A stretch of 36,167 bases of DNA from Betaproteobacteria bacterium (GCA_024641855.1 JAHECG010000021.1:1-36167); one strand, 5' to 3'. Counted from the first letter of the stretch, positions 25,991 to 34,588 are shown. A program made the numbers and translations. Notes: generated by a model from the sequence alone, not told the origin.

Positions 25991-26890
25991 ATGATGAGTT
26001 CAATCAAGCGAATGGTGGATCGTGCATGGTTTAATTTACGAAGCGCAAAAATATTCGATACCCCACCGATTGTCTGCAACGCCAATAGCTCTGTGGTTGT
26101 GGTCAGTCAACTGCATCATCCGGATTTGACGATGTACTTATTGGCCGCAAAGTCTTTTGCACGATTTGTGCGGCCGCGTCGGTTCGTGATTGTGGACGAT
26201 GGTCTATTACCCGAAGATAGGAATATCTTAACGGCACACTTAGGCGCTGTAAGTTTTGTGGTGAGCAGCGAAGTCGAGCTGCATGCTTGTCCGGCAGGCG
26301 GTTGCTGGGAGCGAATTCTGACGTTGAGCCATGAGAACCAGCACCATTATGTAATACAGCTTGACGCAGATACGTTGACCGTCAGCGAGCCCACAGAAGT
26401 CCTGCAATGCCTAGCAGAAAATCGCACTTTTACGCTTGGGACAAGTACCGGCCGACAGGTCATTGGATTCATTGAGGCGAGTCGCTTCGCGCATGAAACG
26501 CCGCATGCGCATGTACAAAACCATGCTGAGCGCGCACTGGAGAAATTCCCGGGTCATGAACAATTAAAGTATGTGCGTGGTTGCGCTGGTTTTGCTGGTT
26601 TCGCGAGTGGTCAATTGCCGATGGAATGCATTACGCAATTTTCCAAAGAGATGAGCCAATTAATTGGTAACGAAAAGTGGCGCGAATGGGGGACAGAACA
26701 AGTGACGTCGAATTACATGGCGGCTAACGCGCCAAATGCACTGGTTTTGCCAGTAGAGCGGTATCCATTCTGGCGGCCGGATGTCGATATCGGGAAAGCA
26801 GCGCTTGTTCATTTTTTTGGAACATTCCGATTTTCCAAAGGGATGTACATTCGGCAGTCTGTACGCGTCATTCGGTCGCTGCTGGCGTGA
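25991..26890 (+). CDS. putative GT-A type glycosyltransferase
   Basis: I do not recognise the exact family of this 299-residue protein. It has the features of a GT-A fold enzyme: VVVVSQLHHPDLTMYLLAAKS and FVIVDDGLL early, a DxD-type metal/nucleotide motif D125-A-D127 in YVIQLDADTLTV, an acceptor-side EWGTEQVTSNYMAA, and a C-terminal segment VHFFGTFRFSKGMYI like those closing GT8-type enzymes. There is no signal peptide or membrane helix. ATG 25991 and 25994 are both possible starts. It precedes a flippase gene by 73 bases. A role in adding a variable sugar to the polysaccharide is inferred. Confidence 0.65.
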   Translation: MMSSIKRMVDRAWFNLRSAKIFDTPPIVCNANSSVVVVSQLHHPDLTMYLLAAKSFARFVRPRRFVIVDDGLLPEDRNILTAHLGAVSFVVSSEVELHACPAGGCWERILTLSHENQHHYVIQLDADTLTVSEPTEVLQCLAENRTFTLGTSTGRQVIGFIEASRFAHETPHAHVQNHAERALEKFPGHEQLKYVRGCAGFAGFASGQLPMECITQFSKEMSQLIGNEKWREWGTEQVTSNYMAANAPNALVLPVERYPFWRPDVDIGKAALVHFFGTFRFSKGMYIRQSVRVIRSLLA

Positions 26891-26963
26891 TGCCCATTTC
26901 GCAAGCCGAGCTGCCGATGCTTCTGAGTAATTGGGCCAAGCTAGGGTGTTAAGAGGACTCTGA

Positions 26964-28451
26964 ATGCGCCACCAACAAGAACATTCTGAATTAGTGACCA
27001 AGATATTGGCGGGCGCCCGTTGGGCGACTGCCTTGCGCTTGGCTGCCCAGGTATTCAGTTGGCTCAGCACTATTATTGTGGTGCGCTTCATTAGCCCGGA
27101 AGACTATGGCTTAAATTCAATGCTGTCTTCGCCATTGGTCATTATGCTGCTGCTGAGCACCTTAGGGCTTGAGGCGGCGTTAGTGCAGGCTAAAAACATC
27201 AGTCCCGACGAATTGCAAAGTATTTTCGGTTGGCTGTTAATTCTGAATAGCATTTTATTTCTGGCCTATTATTTTGGCGGCGCATTGTTGGCGTCATATT
27301 TCAATGAGCCTCGGCTAGGCACCTTAGCCAAGGTGATGGCGGTGATCTTTCTGTTAGTGCCTTTTAGAGTGATCCCAAATGCATTGTTAGATCGCGATTT
27401 GGATTTTAAGCTACGCGCTCAACTAGAAATTACGGCGACAGTAATTGCTGCTGTCGTGACCTTGAGCATTGCGTACCTAGGGGGTGGGGTATGGGCTTTG
27501 GTGATAGGGGTGGTGGTTAGCAAACTTTTGTTGTCGATATTGCTCATGGTTTTCAAGCCCTGGTTTGTCATCCCAAGGTTTAATATAGCCGCCACAGCAA
27601 AAATATTATCTGTGGGCGGGATCGTCACGCTGAGTGGTTTGCTTATGTTGGTGAGTGACCAATTGGTGACTTTGGTGGCGGGCCCGATGCTGGGCGCGGC
27701 ATTGCTGGGTATATATGGCATGAGCGCGGATTTTGCATCACTTCCACTCGCCAAGGGAATGCCAATTATTAACCAGACCATGCTACCGGCCTTTTCCAGG
27801 TTTCAAGGGCATCGGGATTCGGCTACATACTACCTAGAAAAAGTATTGGGCGTGATTTCACTGGCGTTCATTCCCATGTTGGTCGGCATGGCTTGTATCG
27901 CGGATACTCTGGTTTTGACCTTACTAGGAGAAAAATGGGCGCCCAGTATCTTGCCGTTGGCGGTTCTGACCCTAGGCATGCTCTTTAGGATGACCGCGCT
28001 CCAGCTCAAGACCGTTATGACTAGCATGGGGCGCGCAGATTTGCCGCTAAAAGCCAATGCGTTGCAATTCGCGCTGTTGTTGCCATTGACGATCTATACG
28101 ATGCAATACGGAGTGGTTGGGCTTACTATTGCGTGGGTGATCACGGAGTTTCTGATTATGCTGGTCACTATTCAAATGAGTAAGACTGTTTTGGATACCG
28201 CATTTTCGCGCTTGCTCCAGTGCTACCGGCCAGCGTTGGTATCATCGGCCATCATGGCCTTAGCTGTTCTGGGCACCAAGGCGCTGCTTGGCAATCAGCA
28301 TGGCTTGACAGTTTTACTGTTAGCAATCTTGATTGGCGCGCTGAGCTATTATTGGGCGACTCGAATGTTGTTCAATGTCGCATTTAGAACTGCCTTTGAC
28401 GCAGTATTTGGCAATAGATTTAAGTTTTTTTCAGGCCGTACGAATGAATAG
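26964..28451 (+). CDS. lipopolysaccharide/EPS flippase (Wzx-like, MATE/MOP superfamily)
   Basis: This 495-residue polytopic protein with about 14 hydrophobic helices fits the polysaccharide flippase group of the MOP superfamily. The N-terminal amphipathic GARWATALRLAAQVFSWLSTI and VRFISPEDYGLNSML are typical of WzxC-like flippases. LDRDLDFKLRAQLE in an early cytoplasmic loop and GIYGMSADFASLPLAKGMP mid-protein also fit. It would move the undecaprenyl-linked repeat across the inner membrane, completing the Wzx/Wzy pathway with the ligase/polymerase gene at 21235-22491. It has a good ribosome site (AAGAGGA). It converges on the FkbM pseudogene about 100 bases away; no obvious terminator hairpin is present between them. 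Confidence 0.9.
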   Translation: MRHQQEHSELVTKILAGARWATALRLAAQVFSWLSTIIVVRFISPEDYGLNSMLSSPLVIMLLLSTLGLEAALVQAKNISPDELQSIFGWLLILNSILFLAYYFGGALLASYFNEPRLGTLAKVMAVIFLLVPFRVIPNALLDRDLDFKLRAQLEITATVIAAVVTLSIAYLGGGVWALVIGVVVSKLLLSILLMVFKPWFVIPRFNIAATAKILSVGGIVTLSGLLMLVSDQLVTLVAGPMLGAALLGIYGMSADFASLPLAKGMPIINQTMLPAFSRFQGHRDSATYYLEKVLGVISLAFIPMLVGMACIADTLVLTLLGEKWAPSILPLAVLTLGMLFRMTALQLKTVMTSMGRADLPLKANALQFALLLPLTIYTMQYGVVGLTIAWVITEFLIMLVTIQMSKTVLDTAFSRLLQCYRPALVSSAIMALAVLGTKALLGNQHGLTVLLLAILIGALSYYWATRMLFNVAFRTAFDAVFGNRFKFFSGRTNE

Positions 28452-28549
28452 GCGGCTACTATTAACGAGCAGCTTCTGCACCTGTCGCCCCGCGAACTAA
28501 GTTCTCGATCCGTTTCCTAAAGCAATTTGTGTGATTCAGATTAATGGTT

Positions 28550-29257
28550 TCAATCTTTCCGTACGGCGACAGTATCATTTCCCACCTCTAAAAATTGATA
28601 TCCATGGGAGTCAAGAAATTTCTTGCATTTGAAACGGGTCGGCGGTAGGAGGTGGCAATGTTCGTAGTTGATCAGATTTGGCCTCATTCCAGCGGCGAAC
28701 GCTAATTTGATAATTTCGAAATCGTAGCCTTCGGTATCAATTTGAAGAAGGCTTACAGCATTAATTTTATGCTTTAAAAGGATATTTTCAAATTTTGTGC
28801 TTTGAACTGTGTACTTTTCAATGTCATTCTCCATCACGCCTTCCTTCAATAGATGCTCACGGGAAAAGCTCGCTAAGCCATGAAAACCATAAGGGACGTT
28901 TGCATTGCTTTTGACACGGAAAAGATTCTTATTACCGTCCTGACCAGAAATTGCTACATTTTCGAACTCTAGCTGGGATTGCCCAATATAGTTTTATTTT
29001 AATTTTTCGAAGATGTCTGGCAAAGGTTCTATTAACAAGCCCGCTAAACGGTATTCCAAGATCAACGCACGAATAGGATCATCAAGCACGCCGTCGTTAG
29101 CACCAACCTGGATGAAAAAGAAAGGTTCACTACGCGACAATTGTTCCTTCAGAAGAAAAGGCAACACAGGGAATGGGCGGTTCAATTCAGGTGCGAATCT
29201 CACGATATCAGCCCCGAACGACCTAAGCATTGATTTAACTGCCATCTTAATTGACAT
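28550..29257 (-). pseudogene. FkbM family methyltransferase interrupted by in-frame TAA
   Basis: One reading frame runs from ATG 29257 (AAAGGATG upstream) to the stop at 28550. It encodes an FkbM-type SAM-dependent methyltransferase of about 235 codons, broken only by a TAA at codon 88 (28994-28996). Upstream of it, FFIQVGANDGVLDDP (SAM-binding) and LLIEPLPDIFEKLK are intact. Downstream, NYIGQSQLEFENVAISG and LLQIDTEGYDFEIIKL continue the family pattern in the same frame. A single base change (for example AAA to TAA) explains it. The DNA here is very AT-rich; the 60 bases from 28741 are 27% G+C. Either a true pseudogene, a sequencing error in an A/T-rich run, or a readthrough site. Confidence 0.85.
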
Positions 29258-29323
29258 TTGTAATCATCCTTTAGAGCATATTTAAATGCGCAGTTAATTT
29301 TTTATATGGAACAACACGATCAA

Positions 29324-30157
29324 TCAGTTGTCGAGAATAATTTCGCGGCCTGATGGCAGTGGCTTCCATTGCTTCCCTGCGGGCAAAATGCCGCTATAGA
29401 TTTTTGCCTTGATTTCACGGCGGCTATGCCAGAATCGTAAACGCAATAAATCTCGAATAGTATAAAAAAATGGCCAACGGCGAAATAACGCAAAGGACAA
29501 ATCCGCGACGTCCCCTTGCTTTGTAGAAGTAAAAGACACAAGGCTTTGCTCACTTACCCAAGCAATTTTTGGGTTAATAATAGCCGCAAAACGAATCGAA
29601 TAAGGTAAGTGATCGTAGAGATCAATAGGTTTAAGAATAGGATACGCATACTGAAGGCGTTTACTTGCTGCGCTTTCAGTAATTAAGTAGGCATGAAGTG
29701 TTTGTGGGCCCTCTGATAATTGATAGCACGAAAAATCGCAGCCAACTTGCTTACCAGACCCCGTATCGTAATAGACCGGGCCTCTGTCATTGTGGCTATC
29801 ACAATCAAAAAAACAATAATCAAAATTTGGGTGTTCAATGCCTTGCTTAAGCAACCGCACCGCTTTGCGGCTCAATCGAGCATCATCTTCAAGAATTAAT
29901 GCTAATTGTTGCCTGCGGCTAGCGATCTTCTCATAAACATTAATGTGAGACATGTAGCATCCAATTGTGCCACGATGGAGATTTTTTGAAGCTTCGCAAG
30001 TTATAGATGAGACTTTTTGTTCTGATAGGGTTGCCCCATCTATTGCTTCAATAATCTCGTAATGAATACCCAATTCATCAAGATGCCTCTTTATTGCATT
30101 TCGACGTTCGACTACACGACCTAAACTGATAACATATACAGGTATTACTTGGATCAT
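29324..30157 (-). CDS. glycosyltransferase family 25 protein (LPS/EPS type)
   Basis: This 277-residue enzyme of family GT25 (beta-1,4-galactosyltransferase-like, as in LOS biosynthesis) starts with VYVISLGRVVERRNAIKRHL. It then shows FEIIEAIDG-like HYEIIEAIDGATL, GTIGCYMSHINVYEKI and the acidic motif LILEDDARL (E90-D92), the GT25 hallmarks. It has a ribosome site TTGGAG before ATG 30157. It is 66 bases upstream of the FkbM frame on the same strand, so both were probably one unit. The DNA is AT-rich (60 bases from 29521 are 35% G+C, compared with 50% in a sample from the epimerase gene), suggesting a different origin from the EPS core. Confidence 0.9.
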   Translation of the reverse strand: MIQVIPVYVISLGRVVERRNAIKRHLDELGIHYEIIEAIDGATLSEQKVSSITCEASKNLHRGTIGCYMSHINVYEKIASRRQQLALILEDDARLSRKAVRLLKQGIEHPNFDYCFFDCDSHNDRGPVYYDTGSGKQVGCDFSCYQLSEGPQTLHAYLITESAASKRLQYAYPILKPIDLYDHLPYSIRFAAIINPKIAWVSEQSLVSFTSTKQGDVADLSFALFRRWPFFYTIRDLLRLRFWHSRREIKAKIYSGILPAGKQWKPLPSGREIILDN

Positions 30158-30347
30158 AGGCGCTCCAATATAGAATGAAAACGGAAGTAGGTGTGACAGT
30201 TGAAGAAGCGCAAGCGAAAGGTTCAGGTCTCTGAAGTTAAGAGTGCGAGCACCCAGTTTCGCTATGGGTCGTTATGAGCATCAGCGGATATACGCTTGAT
30301 CTGAATTTGAATTGGGTTTTTGCAGTGTCTGATGAGTGGAGCCCTCT

Positions 30348-31346
30348 TCATACGCTGGGTTCTGGAAGGATGGTATACACCGCATCCAGTTGGTCAGCGG
30401 GAATTCTGAAATCAGCCGTAATTTTAACCTGTTGGATATCAAGTGCAAGAACGGAGCATTCTTCAATCATGTCACCTTTCATCAGCAGCTTCCTGGCCCA
30501 AGCCAACTTTTCCAGCCGTTTAGTTTTTCGGAGCCTTGAGAAGCCGACAAAACAAGTATCGCCAACAAAGCGCAAGCCGCGACACCAACCCCTTAGTCCG
30601 CCGTAGCCGCGCAAGCCAGAAAGTTGAATGGTCTCGACCACTTGCTTTGTTTTCGCGTCGGCAATCACCACCGCACCATCGACGGTGGTAAAAAAAACCT
30701 GGTCTTGATGCACGATCCCATCGTGAATACTGATGGGTTTTTTGGCCCCGCTGACATCGATGTGCTGCGTCACATCGCTGAGCATGACCGCATCCTCTTG
30801 GGTGCAGCGCGTTACCCAGGGCTCGTTATCCAACCAGAAAACGAAATTTGGGTGGCTGTCGTGCGGTCTTGTTGAATGCAACTTGCGGTAGTCCGTTTCT
30901 TGAGAAAAGCGGCGCCAGAGCGGTTTTCCCTCGGCCTCTATGCGCCGGATGATTGAACCATCGGCTTTGTTTAAGACAACCACCATATCCAAACCAGTGG
31001 AGGTGACATAGAGCTCGTCTCCGCGCACCGCCACCGAATGAATATTATGGAAACAAGGGTGGGAGTAGGTTTTGAGCAGTTCCAGCATCGGGTAGTGATA
31101 GAGCCTGACTTCCGTATCCGTGGTCAACCAGAGATGGTCGCCCTCAATGTCACCGATGGTAAATTCGAGATTGGGGTGGATATCCGGAAAATTTTGGTTG
31201 CCTTCATTGACCGCCAATAATTCCTCGATGGCACCGTTATTGGTATTCAAGCGCAGCAATTTGGCGCAACCATAATATTTGCCTTCGCCCAATTCAAAGC
31301 CATTTTCCCGCAATACGCCGCCGGTGATTAGTAAGTGATGGTTCAT
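30348..31346 (-). CDS. beta-propeller-like protein of unknown function
   Basis: This 332-residue protein has repeated blade-like units of hydrophobic strands and turns (for example GDHLWLTTDTEVRLYHYP, GDELYVTSTGLDMVVVLNK, DQVFFTTVDGAVVIADAK), matching a six- or seven-bladed propeller of the NHL/SMP-30/YVTN type. There is no signal peptide, so it is probably cytosolic. A His-rich block around HSTRPHDSHPNFVFWLDN could bind a metal or form an active site. It follows hydrolase 1 after a 19-base gap on the same strand and is probably the last gene of the ACP/hydrolase operon. Enzyme (lactonase-like) or scaffold roles are both possible; function is not assigned. Confidence 0.65.
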   Translation of the reverse strand: MNHHLLITGGVLRENGFELGEGKYYGCAKLLRLNTNNGAIEELLAVNEGNQNFPDIHPNLEFTIGDIEGDHLWLTTDTEVRLYHYPMLELLKTYSHPCFHNIHSVAVRGDELYVTSTGLDMVVVLNKADGSIIRRIEAEGKPLWRRFSQETDYRKLHSTRPHDSHPNFVFWLDNEPWVTRCTQEDAVMLSDVTQHIDVSGAKKPISIHDGIVHQDQVFFTTVDGAVVIADAKTKQVVETIQLSGLRGYGGLRGWCRGLRFVGDTCFVGFSRLRKTKRLEKLAWARKLLMKGDMIEECSVLALDIQQVKITADFRIPADQLDAVYTILPEPSV

Positions 31347-31365
31347 ATTTTAACTTTTCATTTAT

Positions 31366-32232
31366 TCAAAGTAGGGTCTGATGAAACAAGCTGGCCGTCC
31401 ATTCGCTGACTTGGTTGCGCCAAACGACACTGGAAAATGTGTGGTTGGCGGCATCCAAGGTTTTGCTGGTGATGGTCGGAGCCGCGCAGGATTTTCTCCA
31501 TCGCGCATCTTGCCGCAACAACGCCATGAATTCTTGGGCGACCAGGTCATTACCGCTTAAAATGAATAAGGCTTTACCCCGAAATGCTTGCAAGCCTTGC
31601 AGCATACGCTGGGTGTAGCCCTGGCTGCCATGGCGCGGATCGGTTGGCGCACATGCTTCTGGCGCGGTGCGATGTGTGGCGCTCGTCAGGTCTTGTGCCG
31701 ATTCGCGTAGTTTCAGTTTCCCCGTGAGTAGTTTACTCCAGAAAGAAAGCTGCATTAGTCGCGACAAATAATAGTGCTTGAGTCGCACTCTTGCTGCGCC
31801 TGCGGGGCTATGTGCCCAGGGATTAAGTAATATCAAGCCACTAACCCGTGCATCGGTATGGCCATAATATAACGCAGCCGAGGCTGCATCGCACAGCCCC
31901 CACAGCGCGATGCGACGAACGCCTGGGACTTGTTGCAGGAGCGTATCGATGGCGGCGCGAATGTCCGCATCGACATTTTCAAAGTTACGCATTTCGCCTT
32001 CGCTATCCCCCATGCCACGATAATCAAAACGGATCGAGGCTATGCCATTTTTAGCTAAATGGCGTGCGAGTAATGTGAATTGCCGATGGCTGCCAGCCCG
32101 ATACTGCGGGCCACCAACAATAATCACTACGCCGGTTTCATTCGGCTCATTGGGATGTGCGACGATGCCAATAAGCCGACTGTCTTCGCAGTCGAAAACA
32201 ATAGGATCCTCATGCCAGTCATGTGAATTCAT
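31366..32232 (-). CDS. exosortase-A-associated hydrolase 1 (alpha/beta fold)
   Basis: This 288-residue alpha/beta hydrolase is of the XrtA-associated subfamily 1 (TIGR03100-type). Markers are VVIIVGGPQYRAGSHRQF near the start, FDYRGMGDSEGE around 69-80, and the nucleophile elbow WGLCDAAS at 111-118, where Cys114 takes the place of the usual Ser. A His in LDAANHTFSS near the C-terminus would be the catalytic His. The start codon overlaps the stop of hydrolase 2 by four bases (ATGA). The family is unstudied as far as I know; a thioesterase- or acyl-transfer role alongside the acyl carrier protein two genes upstream is a reasonable inference. Confidence 0.92.
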   Translation of the reverse strand: MNSHDWHEDPIVFDCEDSRLIGIVAHPNEPNETGVVIIVGGPQYRAGSHRQFTLLARHLAKNGIASIRFDYRGMGDSEGEMRNFENVDADIRAAIDTLLQQVPGVRRIALWGLCDAASAALYYGHTDARVSGLILLNPWAHSPAGAARVRLKHYYLSRLMQLSFWSKLLTGKLKLRESAQDLTSATHRTAPEACAPTDPRHGSQGYTQRMLQGLQAFRGKALFILSGNDLVAQEFMALLRQDARWRKSCAAPTITSKTLDAANHTFSSVVWRNQVSEWTASLFHQTLL

Positions 32233-33053
32233 GGGTACATGGCTTTCAATGTCGCCTCAATCAATGTTGGGCATTCCGTGATTTCTTGCGTCATCCAGAA
32301 GGGTTCACCGGTTACGGTGCGCGTGTGAATTTCGGTGCCTGCCGCACGCCAGGCTTCGACGACGCGCCGACCGGCGGGCGCGATGTCATTGCTTTCCGTG
32401 GCGCCGACTTCCAGCCAATCGACAGGGCAGGGTGGGCGCAACTCTGCGAGCTTGAGCGTCGTTAGGCTGCGCGCCAGGGCCGGGGCAAGCATATTACCGC
32501 CCACTTCTACGGATTCGCCAGCTTCCAGCTGCGCGCGCAGGGTTTTGGTGCCACTTTGCGCTTGGCCTTCGCTCAACATTTCGCTGGCTAATTTAATACG
32601 TAGAAATTGGGTGAGAAACTGCTCGCCGTTGCTGATGGGTTGCCATAGCAATAGGCGCGTAATCCCAGATAAATTTTGGGCTGCTTGCACGGCTAGGCTT
32701 GCACCAAGGCGCAGGCCCCAGAGCGTGATGTTTTCGGATACTTTGTCGACAAGCCAGGTGTGCGCTAACCGTGCATCATCTTGCCAAGCGTCCCAAGAGG
32801 CATCGCTAAAATCTCCCGCGCTATCGCCACAGCCGGTTAAGTCTACTTGCAATACGGCATAGCCCGCGCGGGCGAATGCGCGCGCCTGCAGTGCCGCCAT
32901 GCGGCGCGATTTGTGCATTTCTTCGGCAAATGGGTGGAAGTAAAGAATGCCTTCGTGGGGTTCGATGTCCGCCGGGGCATGGTAAAGGCAAAATAGTTGG
33001 CCATGCTTGCCTTCCAGAAAGAAAGGCTCGGTATGGATTGCCGCTTCGACCAT
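32229..33053 (-). CDS. exosortase-A-associated hydrolase 2 (alpha/beta fold, no nucleophile)
   Basis: This 274-residue alpha/beta-hydrolase-fold protein is of the XrtA-associated subfamily 2 (TIGR03101-type). It has ILYFHPFAEEMHKSRRMAAL, VDLTGCGDSAGDFSDASWD and the elbow WGLRLGASL, in which Arg115 sits where the catalytic Ser should be. Without a Ser, Cys or Asp nucleophile it is unlikely to be a classical hydrolase. It may be a non-enzymatic partner of hydrolase 1 or an acyl-carrier-binding protein. Its ATG lies one base after the ACP stop (TAATATG), and its own stop overlaps the hydrolase 1 start, so the three genes are coupled. Confidence 0.92.
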   Translation of the reverse strand: MVEAAIHTEPFFLEGKHGQLFCLYHAPADIEPHEGILYFHPFAEEMHKSRRMAALQARAFARAGYAVLQVDLTGCGDSAGDFSDASWDAWQDDARLAHTWLVDKVSENITLWGLRLGASLAVQAAQNLSGITRLLLWQPISNGEQFLTQFLRIKLASEMLSEGQAQSGTKTLRAQLEAGESVEVGGNMLAPALARSLTTLKLAELRPPCPVDWLEVGATESNDIAPAGRRVVEAWRAAGTEIHTRTVTGEPFWMTQEITECPTLIEATLKAMYP

Positions 33054-33054
33054 A

Positions 33055-33303
33055 TTAGCCGAGCTTCTGTTCGACGAAAGTCGTCAGGGTGCCCAGAGTT
33101 TCGAACGTATCGGCGCTGATTTCATCGTCTTCGACGGTGAAACCAAATTGTTCCTCAAGGCTGGTGAGAATGCTTACAACCGCCATGGAGTCGATTTCGG
33201 GGATTGCGCCAAGTAGCGGTGAATATTCGGTCAGCGCATCGGCACGAGATCCCAATTGTAGTGCCTGGGCTAAAACATTTTTCACATCGGTAAGCGTAGA
33301 CAT
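33055..33303 (-). CDS. acyl carrier protein, XrtA-locus type
   Basis: This is an 82-residue acyl carrier protein. The start is the ATG at 33303 (MSTLTDVKNVL); the reading frame is open further upstream, but that extension lacks family similarity. The phosphopantetheine attachment Ser lies in EIDSMAVVSIL, preceded by the usual Asp and followed by a hydrophobic helix. The rest is acidic and helical (LEEQFGFTVEDDEI), as in ACPs. It is the first gene of the minus-strand operon ACP, hydrolase 2, hydrolase 1, beta-propeller. In XrtA loci such ACPs usually sit with an acyl-CoA ligase, which is not in this window and may lie beyond its right edge. Confidence 0.92.
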   Translation of the reverse strand: MSTLTDVKNVLAQALQLGSRADALTEYSPLLGAIPEIDSMAVVSILTSLEEQFGFTVEDDEISADTFETLGTLTTFVEQKLG

Positions 33304-33361
33304 AGTTTGATGAGACCAAAAAGAGTGCGATAATCTATAAAAACAATAGTTTAAGCTACGT

Positions 33362-33377
33362 GTGGCAATATTGCCAC
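33362..33377. promoter_or_regulatory. perfect 16-bp palindrome in divergent promoter region
   Basis: GTGGCAATATTGCCAC is a perfect inverted repeat in the 97-base gap between the ACP gene (start 33303, minus) and the DegT gene (start 33401, plus). A dimeric repressor or activator could bind here and control both operons. It could also form a short hairpin in either mRNA leader. No regulator gene is adjacent, and the site is not recognised as a known operator. Confidence 0.45.
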
Positions 33378-33400
33378 TGTTCCCTGTCCAATAAAGTTCG

Positions 33401-34588
33401 ATGCATAAAACTGATTTCCATCCCTTGGCTGCCAATGGTGCCGATTACCCGCGTGCGGTAGTTTCTTTACTTGCACAGCCGACATGGCGCGCGTGGCGCG
33501 GGCCTACAAGCGGAGCGCCCTCCTCTGTATTTATCGGTCAGGGCGAATCGTTCACGCATAGCCGCTACGCGCTTGGCGAGGCAATGCGGCGGGCTGGTGT
33601 GGGAGCGGGTGGGGTCGTGTTGCTACCATCGTTTCATTGTCGAGCGATTGTTGAGCCGGTTTTGTTTTTGGGCGGTGAGCCTCAGTTTTATGCCGTGACA
33701 TCGGAGTTGCGGCCGGATTATGCGGCGCTACTGAAATTATTGCAGGGCGAAGTCAAACCAATAGCGATGGTCTTAACGCATTATTTTGGTTTTTCCAATG
33801 GGGCAAAAGAGGCGCATCGATTTTGCGAAGAGCATGGCATCGTATTGATCGAGGATTGCGCGCATGCGCTGTACGGTGGGGATGATGGCCACTTGTTTGG
33901 GAGCGTGGGCAGCTATGCGGTGGCGAGTTTGTGGAAGTTTTTGCCGGTGCGCGATGGCGCGGTGTTGCTGGACAATAGCGGACGGCAGCAACCTAGAGTA
34001 GCGGAAACGCGCACGGTAGCGGCAGAATTGAAAGCGGCTGTGGGCTTAATCGAACGTGGCATTCGTCAACGAGATATCCCGGGTGCATTGCCCAGCTTGG
34101 ACGTAAAAGCGTTGACTGCCGAAGCGCATCGCATTGCAGACTGCGGCTGCTCATTGATGGCTGAAAACGGATTGAAAGAATTTAATCCGGCACATGCAAA
34201 TTTATCGGCCTGGAAAGTATCCCAACGACTGGCCGCCACGGCCGCGCATGGCCGCGTGGCGCAACGGCGACGTGCGCATTACCGGCGTTGGTTGGATGCG
34301 GTTCATGAATTGCCGGGCGTTCAGCCGCTGTTTCCAATGCTGCCCGAACAGGTTGTGCCTTATGCGTTTCCATTATTGGTTGACACAGAAGGGCTGGTTT
34401 TTCATGTGCTCAAGCTAGCGGGGTTGTCGATGTGGCGTTGGGAAGATATGGCCGTGACGGATTGCCCCATTGCGCGCGACTACCGCTTGCGCCTCTTGCA
34501 ACTACCTTGTCATCAGGAGTTGAATGAGCAGCAAATGGCTTGGATGATTAATGCAGTACAAAAATTAGTGTCGGCGGTGCTCTCATGA
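33401..34588 (+). CDS. DegT/DnrJ/EryC1/StrS-type aminotransferase-like protein
   Basis: This 395-residue PLP-fold protein is of the sugar aminotransferase group. It shows VVLLPSFHCRAIVEPVLFLGGEP, VLTHYFGFSN, the PLP-binding IEDCAHALYG (Asp152) and the putative internal-aldimine Lys179 in SLWKFLPVRDGAVLL. It therefore appears catalytically competent. The family aminates keto-sugars or, in some branches, other acceptors. No dedicated amino-sugar dehydratase is in the window, so the substrate is open. It diverges from the ACP operon and overlaps the next gene by four bases (ATGA). The ribosome site before ATG 33401 is poor, so the exact start is less sure. Confidence 0.85.
   Translation: MHKTDFHPLAANGADYPRAVVSLLAQPTWRAWRGPTSGAPSSVFIGQGESFTHSRYALGEAMRRAGVGAGGVVLLPSFHCRAIVEPVLFLGGEPQFYAVTSELRPDYAALLKLLQGEVKPIAMVLTHYFGFSNGAKEAHRFCEEHGIVLIEDCAHALYGGDDGHLFGSVGSYAVASLWKFLPVRDGAVLLDNSGRQQPRVAETRTVAAELKAAVGLIERGIRQRDIPGALPSLDVKALTAEAHRIADCGCSLMAENGLKEFNPAHANLSAWKVSQRLAATAAHGRVAQRRRAHYRRWLDAVHELPGVQPLFPMLPEQVVPYAFPLLVDTEGLVFHVLKLAGLSMWRWEDMAVTDCPIARDYRLRLLQLPCHQELNEQQMAWMINAVQKLVSAVLS

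Noticed and set aside
33304-33435. Upstream in-frame extension of the ACP frame (44 extra codons)
   Set aside because: It has no ACP similarity, overlaps the start of the divergent gene and covers the palindrome; the family-consistent start is the ATG at 33303.
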